From positions 1-64,000 of the forward strand of contig JAQIBT010000012.1 of the NCBI GenBank assembly GCA_027858915.1: a stretch of DNA of 64,000 bases. Reading direction: 5' to 3'. The translations under genes were made by a program, and so were the position numbers. Each line of letters opens with the position of its first letter. The stretch's first letter is position 1. The notes under the pieces were generated by a model. That model was not told the origin of the DNA. It worked only from the letters and a program-made list of their open reading frames with translations, and made no database searches. Origin of the DNA: Salinisphaera sp. (GTDB lineage Bacteria; Pseudomonadota; Gammaproteobacteria; Nevskiales; Salinisphaeraceae). Positions 16,948 to 26,358 of the stretch are shown here, one piece after another.

Positions 16948-18204
16948 ATGCAGCGAATCGCCATTGTAGGCAGCGGCATCGCCGGGCTCGGGACGGCCTG
17001 GTTGCTTCGGGATATGGCCGATATCACCGTGTTTGAGGCACGTGCCGAGCCGGGCGGTCACGTGCGCACGGTGATGCATGGCGAGCAGCCGGTGGATACC
17101 GGTTTTATTGTTCTGAACGATCGCAACTACCCGTATTTCAACGCGTTTCTCAACGAGCTTGGGGTGGCGCATCAAGACAGCGACATGTCGTTCGGCGTGA
17201 GTATCGGCGACGGCGCTATTGAATGGGCCGGGGATAGCCTGGGCGCTATGTTTGCGCAGCCGGGCCTGGCGCTGGATTGGCGCCATTGGCATATGCTGGC
17301 CGATATTGTCCGTTTCAATCGCCAGGCCAAGAAGCTGTTGGTTGCTGGCGACTGTCCGGATATTTCGCTGGGCAGATTTCTGGACAAACATCGCTACAGC
17401 GAGGCGTTCGCCGCGCGCTATCTGCTGCCGATGGCTGCCGCGATCTGGTCGACGCCAACGGCCGGCATGCGCGATTTTCCGCTGGCCTCTTTCCTGCGAT
17501 TCTTCGGCAACCACGGCCTGCTGGATCTTGCCAACCGGCCGCAGTGGGCAACCGTCGTCGGCGGCAGTCATTCCTATGTGAAGAAGATGCAGGCGCTTCT
17601 GGGGAAACGCCTGCGCTGCGATACCCCGGTGCAGGCTGTGACGCGCCTGGCCGACGGCGTATCGCTGACAACAGGCGAGGGCAAAACCGAGACGTTTGAT
17701 CGGATCGTCTTTGCCTGTCATGCCGACACCACCCGCGCGATCATCGCGGATATGGACGCCGACGAGCGTGCCATCCTCGGGGCGTTCGATTTCCAGCCTA
17801 ATCGCGCGGTGCTGCACAGCGACGCCTCGCTGATGCCCAGACGTCGGGCGGTCTGGTCGTCCTGGAACTATCAGGCCGATCGCGCCCGGCTGTCCGATCA
17901 GCGGGTGGCTGTCACCTACTGGATGAATCGATTGCAGAATATCGACGGCCCACAGCAGTACTTCGTCAGTCTCAATCCGCTGCGCGAACCCGAGCCGGAC
18001 AAGATCATCGCGGAGATCGATTACGACCATCCGGTCTTCGACGGCGGGGCCATTGCGGCCCAGCAGCGCCTGCCGGAAATTCAGGGCCGGCATCGCAGCT
18101 GGTTCGCCGGCGCCTGGACCGGTTTTGGTTTTCACGAAGACGGGCTGGCCTCGGCGACCCGCGTGGCCGAGGGGCTGGGCGTACGCGCGCCCTGGTTGAC
18201 GTGA
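16948..18204 (+). CDS. FAD-dependent amine oxidase-like oxidoreductase of the cyclopropane lipid locus
   Basis: 418 residues starting with the dinucleotide motif IAIVGSGIAGLGTAWLL (Gly8, Gly10, Gly13) followed by the acidic strand end VFEARAEPGGHV. The C-terminal FAD block GAWTGFGFHEDGLASA is also present. It is the first gene of the conserved trio oxidoreductase-DUF1365-cyclopropane synthase, where it is thought to help modify unsaturated acyl chains; the reaction is not established. The stop overlaps the next start (GTGA at 18201-18204). The 226-bp gap to mdh is the divergent promoter region. Confidence 0.85.
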   Translation: MQRIAIVGSGIAGLGTAWLLRDMADITVFEARAEPGGHVRTVMHGEQPVDTGFIVLNDRNYPYFNAFLNELGVAHQDSDMSFGVSIGDGAIEWAGDSLGAMFAQPGLALDWRHWHMLADIVRFNRQAKKLLVAGDCPDISLGRFLDKHRYSEAFAARYLLPMAAAIWSTPTAGMRDFPLASFLRFFGNHGLLDLANRPQWATVVGGSHSYVKKMQALLGKRLRCDTPVQAVTRLADGVSLTTGEGKTETFDRIVFACHADTTRAIIADMDADERAILGAFDFQPNRAVLHSDASLMPRRRAVWSSWNYQADRARLSDQRVAVTYWMNRLQNIDGPQQYFVSLNPLREPEPDKIIAEIDYDHPVFDGGAIAAQQRLPEIQGRHRSWFAGAWTGFGFHEDGLASATRVAEGLGVRAPWLT

Positions 18205-19010
18205 TTGGCTGGCGTGAGATGAGTCGAGCCCACACCCAATCCGGGTCAGACACCGGGGCGCTCTATCACTGCCGCGTGATGCACCACCGGCCCGGCAAGC
18301 CGAGCTATCGCTTTGTCTATCGCGTGTTCTATCTGCTGACCGATCTGGACGGGCTGGGCGAGGCCTGTCGCAGTTCGCCGCTGATTTCGCGCAACCGGTT
18401 CAATTTACTGTCTTTTTACGACGCTGATCACGGCGCCCACGACGGTTCGGATCTGCGCTCCTGGGCAGAGTCCATTCTGGCCGATCACGCTGTCGAGCTG
18501 GCCGGCGGGCGTATTCGATTATTGGCGATGCCGCGGGTGCTGGGCTATGGCTTCAATCCGATCAGCCTGTATTACTGCGATCACGCCGACGGCCGACAGA
18601 TGGCAGTGATCGTGGAAGTCCACAACACCTTTGGCGAGCATCATATCTATGTGTTGCCGGCCGATCCGGCCGCCAGCGGCACAGCGCTGAACCAGCACAA
18701 GAACAAGCGTTTCCATGTCTCGCCGTTCTTCGATCGCAGCGGCTACTACCGCTTTCATGTATTGCCGCCAGAAGCACGGCTGGGGCTTGGCGTGCGCCTG
18801 CACGACGAGCAGGACCGGCTACGGATCGCCACCACGCTGAGCGGCGAATATCGCCCGTTGACTACGGGTTCGATCTGGCGGGCTGCCCTCGCCATGCCGC
18901 TGATGAGCCTCAAGGTCATCGGTGCCATCCACTGGCAGGCACTCAAGATCTGGCTGCGCGGCGCGATATTTCACGCCAGGCCGAATCAGGAACGTCACAA
19001 TGTTTCATAA
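18201..19010 (+). CDS. DUF1365 family protein
   Basis: 269 residues from GTG 18201 (or 263 from ATG 18219). The family pattern is clear: LYHCRVMHHRPGKPSYRFVYRVFYLLTDLD near the start, MPRVLGYGFNPISLYYC in the middle, and NKRFHVSPFFDRSGYYRF. The function is unknown; it co-occurs with cyclopropane fatty acid synthase and the FAD oxidoreductase, and overlaps both neighbours (4 bp upstream, 11 bp downstream), so it belongs to the same lipid-modification operon. Confidence 0.88.
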   Translation: MIGWREMSRAHTQSGSDTGALYHCRVMHHRPGKPSYRFVYRVFYLLTDLDGLGEACRSSPLISRNRFNLLSFYDADHGAHDGSDLRSWAESILADHAVELAGGRIRLLAMPRVLGYGFNPISLYYCDHADGRQMAVIVEVHNTFGEHHIYVLPADPAASGTALNQHKNKRFHVSPFFDRSGYYRFHVLPPEARLGLGVRLHDEQDRLRIATTLSGEYRPLTTGSIWRAALAMPLMSLKVIGAIHWQALKIWLRGAIFHARPNQERHNVS

Positions 19011-20271
19011 CGCAGAAAGTTCGTCCGATTGTGTCATCAGCCCCGATCGGTATCATGCCACGCGCAATCCGGGGCGGCCCGAGAACTGGCGCGAGCGGCA
19101 GGTGATCAAGCGGCTGGATCGTCTGCATACCGGACGCCTCGATGTGACCCTGCCCAACGGCAGCACTGCCGTGTTCGTGGGTGCCAACGACGGGCCGGCA
19201 ACGGCCATGCATATTCGCTCGCCGCGCATGGTCACGCGTCTGTTCAAGGCCGGATCGATCGGTTTTGCCGAAGGCTATATGGCCGACGACTGGGACTGCG
19301 ACGATCTGCCGCTGCTGATCTATCTGCTGCATCTCAACGAAGACGCGCTGGAGCCGGATTTTTCGCGTCTGCAGCATCTGTATACCGCTGTGTCGGCCGT
19401 GCGGCATTGGCTGCGGTCGAACAGCAAGCGCGGATCACGCCGCAATATTGCCTATCACTACGATCTCGGCAACGATTTCTATGCCCACTGGCTGGACGAG
19501 ACCTGGACTTATTCGTCGGCTATCTTTGCGCACCCAGACGAGGATCTGGCCACCGCCCAGCGCCGCAAGTATCAGAAACTTCTTGACTATCTGGATCCAG
19601 CGCCCGGCGAGCATATCCTCGAGATCGGCTGCGGCTGGGGCGGTTTCGCCCGCTATGCGGCCGAACATGCCGGCGTACGCGTCACCGGCATCACCTTGTC
19701 TCAGGAGCAACTGCGTTTTGCGCGCAAGCGGGCGGTCGAGGCCGGTCTGGACGATCTGCTGACGTTCGAACTCGTTGACTACCGCGACGTCACCGCTACC
19801 TTCGATCATGTCGCGTCCATCGAGATGTACGAAGCGGTGGGCGAGGCCTACTGGCCGGTGTATTTCCGGGCGATTCATGATCGCCTGCGTCCGGGCGGGC
19901 GAGCGGCGATCCAGGCCATCACCATCCAGGAAGCCACCTTCAACTATTACCGTCGCAATGTGGACTTCATCCAGGAATATATTTTCCCTGGCGGTATGCT
20001 GGCCTCGCCGACCGCGTTTGCCGAACAGGCAGGTGCAGCCGGTCTGGTGGAGCGCGAGCGGGCTTTCTACGGCGAAGACTATGCGCGTACGTTGATGCGT
20101 TGGGACGCGCGGGTGGTAGCAGCCCGCAACGCGATAGAAAAACCCAAGGGCATGGGCTTCTATCGCATGTGGCGTTATTATCTGGCGTACTGCGCTGCCG
20201 GTTTTGATTCCGGCAATATTGATCTGATGCAGATCTGTCTGGAAAAGCCGGCAAAAAGCCCTAATACGTGA
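19000..20271 (+). CDS. cfa: cyclopropane-fatty-acyl-phospholipid synthase
   Basis: Transfers a methylene group from SAM to the double bond of membrane phospholipid acyl chains. 423 residues from the ATG at 19000, 11 bp inside the DUF1365 gene. The catalytic domain shows NIAYHYDLGNDFY, the SAM-binding ILEIGCGWGGFARYAAE (about 206-222), SIEMYEAVGEAYW and the FIFPGG-like YIFPGGMLASP. It is the last gene of the trio. Cyclopropane acyl chains typically protect against acid, salt and stationary-phase stress. Confidence 0.92.
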   Translation: MFHNAESSSDCVISPDRYHATRNPGRPENWRERQVIKRLDRLHTGRLDVTLPNGSTAVFVGANDGPATAMHIRSPRMVTRLFKAGSIGFAEGYMADDWDCDDLPLLIYLLHLNEDALEPDFSRLQHLYTAVSAVRHWLRSNSKRGSRRNIAYHYDLGNDFYAHWLDETWTYSSAIFAHPDEDLATAQRRKYQKLLDYLDPAPGEHILEIGCGWGGFARYAAEHAGVRVTGITLSQEQLRFARKRAVEAGLDDLLTFELVDYRDVTATFDHVASIEMYEAVGEAYWPVYFRAIHDRLRPGGRAAIQAITIQEATFNYYRRNVDFIQEYIFPGGMLASPTAFAEQAGAAGLVERERAFYGEDYARTLMRWDARVVAARNAIEKPKGMGFYRMWRYYLAYCAAGFDSGNIDLMQICLEKPAKSPNT

Positions 20272-20299
20272 GCGCGTATCGCTACCCGCTGAGCCAGTC

Positions 20300-20580
20300 A
20301 GGGCGTGTTGCTGTCTCATACGGCTCCGCGTTGCGACCCAAAATCGTGTCAGACAAGGCGCAGAGCGCCGTCCCCAGTCATTCTGCGGTCAAGCTCTGCA
20401 ACGCCGGATGGCGTAATTTTGGGCCGCAACCCCCAATAAATTTCGATGGGCCGGCAGCTATTTTCCCGCGATACGGCGTTGCAGCTCGCTTATGTAGCTG
20501 GGCTACATCGCGCTCCCTGCGGCTTGTCTTGCGAAAAAATAGCCGCCGGCGCGGCGTCGTATGAAACAGCAACGCGCCCT
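20300..20580. repeat. composite palindromic repeat, copy B
   Basis: 281 bp filling the gap between cfa and the MFS gene. The inverted termini are AGGGCGTGTTGCTG at 20300 and CAGCAACGCGCCCT ending at 20580. The left half has CGACCCAAAAT/ATTTTGGGCCG arms; the right half is the hairpin unit with GCTCGCTTATGTAG-N5-CTACATCGC and arms GGCAGCTATTTT/AAAAATAGCCGCC. Its final 20 bases encode the ATG and first codons (MKQQRA) of the transporter, so the element supplies a start codon. Confidence 0.75.
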
Positions 20581-21892
20581 GATTCCGTACGGCCTGCTGG
20601 GCCTGCCGCTTGCGGCACTTGGTCTGCCACTGACGGTGTTCCTGCCGCCGTTCTATTCCGAGATGCCTGGTCTCAACACGGGTATTGTCGGCTTGATGAT
20701 CTTCGGTGCGCGCCTGTTCGACGTGCTCACCGATCCTGCCATCGGCACCTTGTCCGACCGGACCGGCCTGAAGATCGGCCGTCGCCGACCTTATATCGCG
20801 TTGGGCATCCCGATCCTCATGCTCTCTGCCTGGTTTCTGTTCGTGCCTGGCCAGAGCGCAACCGCACTCTACCTGCTGGTCTGGAGCATGCTGGCCTACT
20901 TCGGCTGGACGCTGATCTATCTGCCGTATACGACCATGGGCGCGGAGATGTCCGCGGATTATGACGAGCGCACGCGCATCACGGCCTGGCGCGAAGGATT
21001 TTTCGTGCTCGGCACCATGGTAGCGATCATGGTGCCGGCTGGAGTGAGCAAAATCGCCGGCGGCCAGGAAGCCGGCCTGAAGGCTATCGCGGTCTTCCTG
21101 CTCGTGGCCCTGCCGATCTGCGGGATACTGTTTCTCTGGCGGGTGCCGGAACCCGCAGGCAAGCGATCGCGCGTGAAGTGGGCCGAGAGTGTCAAACTGC
21201 TGATTGCCAACGCGCCGTTCCGACGTTTGCTGATTGCTTATCTGCTCAACGGTGCGGCCAACGGGCTGCCGGCCGCATTGTTTCTGTTCTTCGTCACTGG
21301 CGTACTCGGCGCCAGTCAGGCCACGGCCGGTATCTTCCTGGGCATCTATTTCCTGTCGGCGGTACTGGGCTTGCCGGTCTGGTTCTGGATCGGGCGAAAC
21401 TGGAGCAAGCATCGGTTGTGGTGTGCCTCCATGCTTTGGGTCGCGTTCGTGTTCATTTTCACGATGACGCTCGCCGACAATACCTACAGCCTGGTCGCCT
21501 ATACCCTGATCTGTATCCTCGGTGGCTCCTGTCTGGGCGTGGACCAGGCCACGGCGGCCTCGATCCAGGCCGATGTGATCGACGAAGACACCGCCGCCGG
21601 CGGCGACGGCCGGGCCGGGCTGTATTTTGGGCTTTGGGGCATGGCCACCAAGCTGGCGTTTGCGGTGGCGCTCGGTATTGCTTATCCGGTGCTCTGGCTG
21701 GCTGGCTTCAACGCCGGGCAGGACAACGACGCCACCGCCCTATGGACGCTGGCTGCGCTCTACGGCCTGCTGCCGGTGGCGGTCAAGCTGGGTGTGGTGG
21801 CCTTTATGTGGAATTTCCCGCTCGACCGGGCACGGCATGCCGAGTTGCAAGAGCGTATCGGACGCGCAAACGCCGCTGCCGGCCAGACCTGA
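20561..21892 (+). CDS. MFS transporter, glycoside-pentoside-hexuronide (MelB-like) family
   Basis: 443 residues with about 12 predicted membrane helices. The early block LPLAALGLPLTVFLPPFYSE and the cytoplasmic motif DVLTDPAIGTLSDRTGLKIGRRRPYI mark the GPH cation symporter family; the substrate is not predictable. The start ATG lies inside the end of repeat B, and family alignment needs an N-terminus here, so this start is probably used. No enzyme gene of sugar metabolism is adjacent. Confidence 0.85.
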   Translation: MKQQRALIPYGLLGLPLAALGLPLTVFLPPFYSEMPGLNTGIVGLMIFGARLFDVLTDPAIGTLSDRTGLKIGRRRPYIALGIPILMLSAWFLFVPGQSATALYLLVWSMLAYFGWTLIYLPYTTMGAEMSADYDERTRITAWREGFFVLGTMVAIMVPAGVSKIAGGQEAGLKAIAVFLLVALPICGILFLWRVPEPAGKRSRVKWAESVKLLIANAPFRRLLIAYLLNGAANGLPAALFLFFVTGVLGASQATAGIFLGIYFLSAVLGLPVWFWIGRNWSKHRLWCASMLWVAFVFIFTMTLADNTYSLVAYTLICILGGSCLGVDQATAASIQADVIDEDTAAGGDGRAGLYFGLWGMATKLAFAVALGIAYPVLWLAGFNAGQDNDATALWTLAALYGLLPVAVKLGVVAFMWNFPLDRARHAELQERIGRANAAAGQT

Positions 21893-21925
21893 AGAGAAGG
21901 GCAACTAACAAGTTCCAGCTCAAAG

Positions 21926-21941
21926 CACGACCAAGGTCGTG
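21926..21941. repeat. short perfect hairpin after the MFS gene
   Basis: CACGACC-AA-GGTCGTG lies 34 bp beyond the MFS stop, in the 187-bp gap before the permease. It is not followed by a U-run, so it may be a structured leader element or an incidental hairpin. Confidence 0.3.
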
Positions 21942-22079
21942 GAGACTGTATGCACACATCGGTGCATGCTACACCGAGGCAGTGGTCGCCCGCAGATGCA
22001 ATGCTCCGGCCTGTCGAGTGGCAGGAACTGATGCACCGGTCGATCCAGGCGTAATGGAGTCAACGACACGGAGATCGAC

Positions 22080-23687
22080 ATGGCCGGAAAACTCAAAAAA
22101 GATGCGGGCCTGCTGGGCCTGCTGTTTGCAGGCGTTGGCGGCATGATCGGATCCGGCTGGTTGCTGGGCCCCTTGAACGCGGCGCGTGATGCGGGCCCGT
22201 TGAGCATTGGCTCCTGGGTGATCGCGGCGGTCGTAATCATGCTGTTGGCGCTGGTGTACGCGGAACTGGCGCCGATGTTCCCACGCAGCGGTGGGGTTGT
22301 GCATATCAGTCACATCAGTCACGGCGTTCAGCTCGGCCACTTCTGGACCTGGATCCTTTTTGTCGCCTACGTGTCGATCCCGCCGGTCGAAGCGATGGCG
22401 GTGGTCAACTATGCAAACAACTATATTCCCGGTCTGATACACAGCAGCGGGCTGTTGACGACGACCGGCTTCATTGCATCCATGGTGCTGCTTGCCGTCA
22501 TGGTCGGCTTCAACTTCCTGGCCATACGCCTGGTGTTGGCTATTAATACGGTCGCTACCTGGATCAAGCTGCTAACCCCAATCGGAACCATCATCCTGTT
22601 TCTGATGCTGTCCCATCACAGCGAGAACCTGACGATAACCCAGCATGTCAGCAGCACCGGCATGTTCACCGCCATCTCCAGCGCGGGCGTCTTCTTTGCC
22701 TTGTTCGGTTTTCGGCAGGCGATTGACCTGGCGGGTGAAACCGACAACCCGGGCCGCAATCTGCCCATTGCGGTGCTTGGCACCATCGTGATCGGCGCCG
22801 CCGTATTCATCTTGCTGCAGTACGTGTTCGTCACCGCGATCCCGCAGGATACGCTGGCAAAAAATGGCTGGCACGGCCTGACCTTCAGCGGCATTTCCGG
22901 ACCATTCGCCGGGCTGGCCATGATATTTGGTGCCTCCTGGTGGGCGACCGTGCTCTATGTCGATGCCATTATCTCGCCCGGCGTATGCGGTTTCATCTGG
23001 TCGACCAGTGGTTCACGAATCATCATGGCCGGCGGCGAAAGCGAAACCATGCCATCGTTCGTGGCATGGGTGAACAACAACGGCACGCCCTGGATGGCGC
23101 TGATCGTGGTCTATGTCGTCGGCGCGATCTTTTTCCTGCCGCTGCCATCCTGGCAGAAGATGGTCTCCTATGCCTCTGCGGCCACTGTGCTGTCGTACGG
23201 CATCGGCCCTATCGTGTTGTTGAAGATGCGCCAGGCAGTGCCGGATTCAAAACTGCGATCGTTCCGCCTGCCAATGCCTTATGTTATTGCGCCGCTTGCC
23301 TTCATCGCCTCGAACTTTGTCATCTTCTGGGCCGGGTTTGGCACCAACAACTTCATGTTCCTGCTGCTGCTTGGCGTGTTCATTCTGTTTGCGATCTATT
23401 TCACGTTCGTCAAACGCGGCGTGAACGCTGGCATCAACTGGAAATCGATGGGCTGGCTGTTTCCGTATTTCGGCGGCATGTGGCTGCTGAGCTACCTCGG
23501 GCCCAAGCCAATGGGCGGTATCGGTTTACTCGAGGTGTATGTGGATATGGCAATTATCATCGTGTTCAGCCTGGCGATCATGTGGCTGGCGTTGAAAGTC
23601 GCGGTATCGCCGGAAAGCGCGCTGTTTTATTACGAGAACACCGTGCTGGCCGACGACGATCCGGAGACGTCGCCCGAAGCCGCGTGA
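22080..23687 (+). CDS. APC-superfamily amino acid permease
   Basis: 535 residues, about 12-14 membrane helices. The first helix contains GVGGMIGSGWLLGPL, the glycine-rich substrate-binding break typical of amino acid-polyamine-cation permeases, and FRQAIDLAGETDNPGRNLP is the conserved loop after helix 6. It imports or exchanges an amino acid or amine by proton coupling; the substrate is unknown. CGGAGA lies before the ATG. The hydrophilic C-terminus (ADDDPETSPEAA) is short. Confidence 0.85.
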   Translation: MAGKLKKDAGLLGLLFAGVGGMIGSGWLLGPLNAARDAGPLSIGSWVIAAVVIMLLALVYAELAPMFPRSGGVVHISHISHGVQLGHFWTWILFVAYVSIPPVEAMAVVNYANNYIPGLIHSSGLLTTTGFIASMVLLAVMVGFNFLAIRLVLAINTVATWIKLLTPIGTIILFLMLSHHSENLTITQHVSSTGMFTAISSAGVFFALFGFRQAIDLAGETDNPGRNLPIAVLGTIVIGAAVFILLQYVFVTAIPQDTLAKNGWHGLTFSGISGPFAGLAMIFGASWWATVLYVDAIISPGVCGFIWSTSGSRIIMAGGESETMPSFVAWVNNNGTPWMALIVVYVVGAIFFLPLPSWQKMVSYASAATVLSYGIGPIVLLKMRQAVPDSKLRSFRLPMPYVIAPLAFIASNFVIFWAGFGTNNFMFLLLLGVFILFAIYFTFVKRGVNAGINWKSMGWLFPYFGGMWLLSYLGPKPMGGIGLLEVYVDMAIIIVFSLAIMWLALKVAVSPESALFYYENTVLADDDPETSPEAA

Positions 23688-23878
23688 TGGGGTTCCACTG
23701 GGTCGAAGGGAAAACCGTGGCCCGCCACGGTGATTCCTGTGTCCCGGTTATTCCTCAGAGTCTGCTGGATTTTCGCGTCAGGCAACGCGCCGCATAGGAG
23801 AAGTGTTGCCTGTTCTGGTGACTTCGGCGCAACGAGGCCTGCGCCATGCTCGCTACGAACCCCTGAGTCCGCGAAATC

Positions 23879-25381
23879 TTAAAGATAGCTGTCGCCGATT
23901 TCGTCGTGGAATGCCTGGACGTTACCCTGCCAACGTAGCGTGCCGTTTTCCAGCAGCAGCATGTGGTCCGAATGACGCAGTGCGAAATGGACGTTCTGCT
24001 CGCCGAGTAATATCGTGAGCCCGAGCTCTCGGCGCAGCTTTTCGAGGGTCTCAGAGATGGCGTCCATGATCAGCGGCGCCAGGCCCAGCGTCGGCTCGTC
24101 CAGGATCAGCAGCTGCGGCCGCTGCATGAGCGCGCGCGCGATCGTCAGCATCTGTTGTTCGCCGCCGCTGAGCGTATGAGCGGACTGCCGGCGACGTTCG
24201 GCGAGACGCGGAAAGAGGTCGAAAAGCTGCTCCAGAGACGATGCCCGTTCATCGGCGCTGCGACGATAACCGCCAAGTTGGAGATTTTCCTGAACGCTCA
24301 TATAGGTGAACAGTTCACGATTTTCCGGGCAGTGTGCGATGCCGTCACGGCTGATGCGCGCCGGAGAGCGTCCGCGAAGGGAGTTGCCGAGCCAGTGAAT
24401 ATCGCCGTCATAGCTTGTGAAACCGCTGATCGCATTGAACAGACTGGTCTTGCCCGCGCCATTCAGACCCACAACCGATACGAATTCACCAGCGGCGATA
24501 TCCAGATGAACCTGCTCGAGGGCCTGCGCCTTGCCATAGCGAAGCGCCTCAATTTTTATCTCGAGCACTTTGTTTTCGGCCGGATCGCTTTGCAGTCCGC
24601 TTTTTAGTTCGGTTCTTGCCGAACGGTCTGCGCTTGAAGGCTCGGCGTGATCGGCCGAGCTACCAAGAAAAACCTCCCGGACGCGCGCATTCCCGATGAC
24701 TTCCTGCGGCACGCCCTCGGCGATTTTCTCGCCCAGATACATGGCGACAATGCGGTCTACCAGGCCAGATACCGCTTTGACGTTATGATCAACGAGGATT
24801 ATGGCAAGGCCCTGATCCCGCAGCGATTCGGTAAAGCCGATGAACTCGCGCACCTCCGCCGGCGCCAGACCGGCAAAGGGCTCGTCGAGCAACAGCACCT
24901 GGGGTTCAAGCGCAAGCGCCTTGGCGAATTCCATGCGTCGGAGATGGGCGAAGGCAAGCCGCTCTGCCGGTTCGTCAATCACATCCGTCAAACCCACCTT
25001 GGCGGCAAGCGCTCGCGCGCGTTGATCGAGCGCGGGCTTTGGAAAGACATCCAGAATCGAGTCCTTCAACAGCGCCAGCTTGATATTTTCCAGCGTGGTC
25101 TGGCGTTTAAGCGGGCGCGAGTGCTGAAATACCATTGCCACGCCGTGATTGGCAATCCGGTGAATCGGCCAGCGGGAAATGTCGCGACCGAGGCAGCGAA
25201 TCGATCCGCGATCGGCGCGGGTAACGCCCATGAGCAGGCTCAGCGTCGTCGACTTGCCCGACCCATTCGGCCCGATCAGACCGAGAATTTCCCCTGCGCC
25301 GACCTCGAACGCCATGTCATGCACAGCCCGCACGCCACCGAAGTGCTTGCCAAGACCCTGGACTTCCAGCAGCGCGCTCAT
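23879..25381 (-). CDS. fused LivG-LivF ATPase of a branched-chain amino acid ABC importer
   Basis: 500 residues carrying two complete ABC domains, normally separate proteins. Domain 1 (LivG-like, about 1-241): Walker A GPNGSGKS 37-44, Walker B LLLDEP 163-168, but the signature is LAFAHLRRM (142-150) instead of an LSGGQ-like motif. A linker of about 30 residues (242-272) rich in Ser and Glu follows. Domain 2 (LivF-like): Walker A GLNGAGKT 305-312, canonical signature LSGGEQQ 404-410, Walker B LLILDEP. It overlaps the livM stop by four bases and completes the operon SBP-livH-livM-livGF. The chain should supply both nucleotide-binding domains in one polypeptide. Confidence 0.9.
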   Translation of the reverse strand: MSALLEVQGLGKHFGGVRAVHDMAFEVGAGEILGLIGPNGSGKSTTLSLLMGVTRADRGSIRCLGRDISRWPIHRIANHGVAMVFQHSRPLKRQTTLENIKLALLKDSILDVFPKPALDQRARALAAKVGLTDVIDEPAERLAFAHLRRMEFAKALALEPQVLLLDEPFAGLAPAEVREFIGFTESLRDQGLAIILVDHNVKAVSGLVDRIVAMYLGEKIAEGVPQEVIGNARVREVFLGSSADHAEPSSADRSARTELKSGLQSDPAENKVLEIKIEALRYGKAQALEQVHLDIAAGEFVSVVGLNGAGKTSLFNAISGFTSYDGDIHWLGNSLRGRSPARISRDGIAHCPENRELFTYMSVQENLQLGGYRRSADERASSLEQLFDLFPRLAERRRQSAHTLSGGEQQMLTIARALMQRPQLLILDEPTLGLAPLIMDAISETLEKLRRELGLTILLGEQNVHFALRHSDHMLLLENGTLRWQGNVQAFHDEIGDSYL

Positions 25382-26304
25382 AGACCGCGCCCACGGCCTT
25401 TGAACAATCCGATGAACCCATCCGGGTAAAACAGCAGGACAAGCAACGCAAGCACCGCGACTACCACTTCATTGAGTTGACCAATCGGACGCAACAATTC
25501 TGCCGCGACAATCAGGAATATGGCGCCGAGAGCCGGGCCTATGATCGAGCGGCGGCCGCCAAGCACCGTCGCAATAATGATCTGCAGCGTCACCGAAACC
25601 GCAATCACGGTGCCGACCGACGCCGTGCCCAAATAGAACACGGTCAGCGAGCCGGCCATTCCCGAGATGAATGCGCTCAGCACAAAGGCCACCAGTTTGT
25701 ACTTGATGATGTTCAAACCCAGCGCCTGTGTCGCGATCGGATCCTGGCCGCTGGCCTCGAGAATCAAGCCGATCGACGACCGGCTGACCAGCACCATAAT
25801 CAAACCGCTTGCGAGCATGAACACGTAAGCGTCGTAATAATTGACCCAGGTGCTGAGGGACAGAATATCCGGCACGCCGAGGCCGATTTCTCCGCCCGTC
25901 ACGCTGGCAAAGATCACGATCAGCTTCTCCAGGATCAACGCGGCAACCAGTGTTATAAGCCCAAAGTAAGGCCCGCGCAGGCGAAGCGCCGGAGCGACCA
26001 GCAACAGACCACCCGCAACCGCAATCAACGCGCCTAGAATCACGCAGAGCCACATCGGCAGGCCGGCATAAACATCCAGCAGCGCCGAACCGTAGGCGCC
26101 CAGACCAATCAGAAAAGTCGGGCCGAAATTGACCTCGCCGGAATAGCCGAACAAGAGATCCCAGGACATCGCATAGCCGGAAAAAAGATAGGCCGTGGTC
26201 AGCACCCCGAGAAAATAATAGGACAGCTCGAACGGCAGTAATCCCAGCACCACGATCACGAGCAGTACCAGCCAGAATCGAATCGAGAGGAGATAACGCT
26301 TCAT
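25378..26304 (-). CDS. livM: branched-chain amino acid ABC transporter permease (LivM-type)
   Basis: 308 residues, mainly hydrophobic helices. YAMSWDLLFGYSGEVNFGPTFLIGLGAYG (about 43-71) and SGMAGSLTVFYLGTASVG are the conserved LivM blocks, and VVLGGRRSIIGPALGAIFLIVAAELLR-like sequence is the ATPase-contact loop and following helix. It forms one half of the inner-membrane channel. It lies 54 bp downstream of livH and overlaps the fused ATPase gene by four bases. Confidence 0.92.
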   Translation of the reverse strand: MKRYLLSIRFWLVLLVIVVLGLLPFELSYYFLGVLTTAYLFSGYAMSWDLLFGYSGEVNFGPTFLIGLGAYGSALLDVYAGLPMWLCVILGALIAVAGGLLLVAPALRLRGPYFGLITLVAALILEKLIVIFASVTGGEIGLGVPDILSLSTWVNYYDAYVFMLASGLIMVLVSRSSIGLILEASGQDPIATQALGLNIIKYKLVAFVLSAFISGMAGSLTVFYLGTASVGTVIAVSVTLQIIIATVLGGRRSIIGPALGAIFLIVAAELLRPIGQLNEVVVAVLALLVLLFYPDGFIGLFKGRGRGL

Positions 26305-26358
26305 GATGGCAGGATGAGGCGGCGGATTCTCACGAGTGTAACGTTGAATGGCATGAGT

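Noticed and set aside
23803-24018. A 71-codon frame overlapping the end of the fused ATPase gene
   Set aside because: It is largely antisense to the well-supported livGF coding region.
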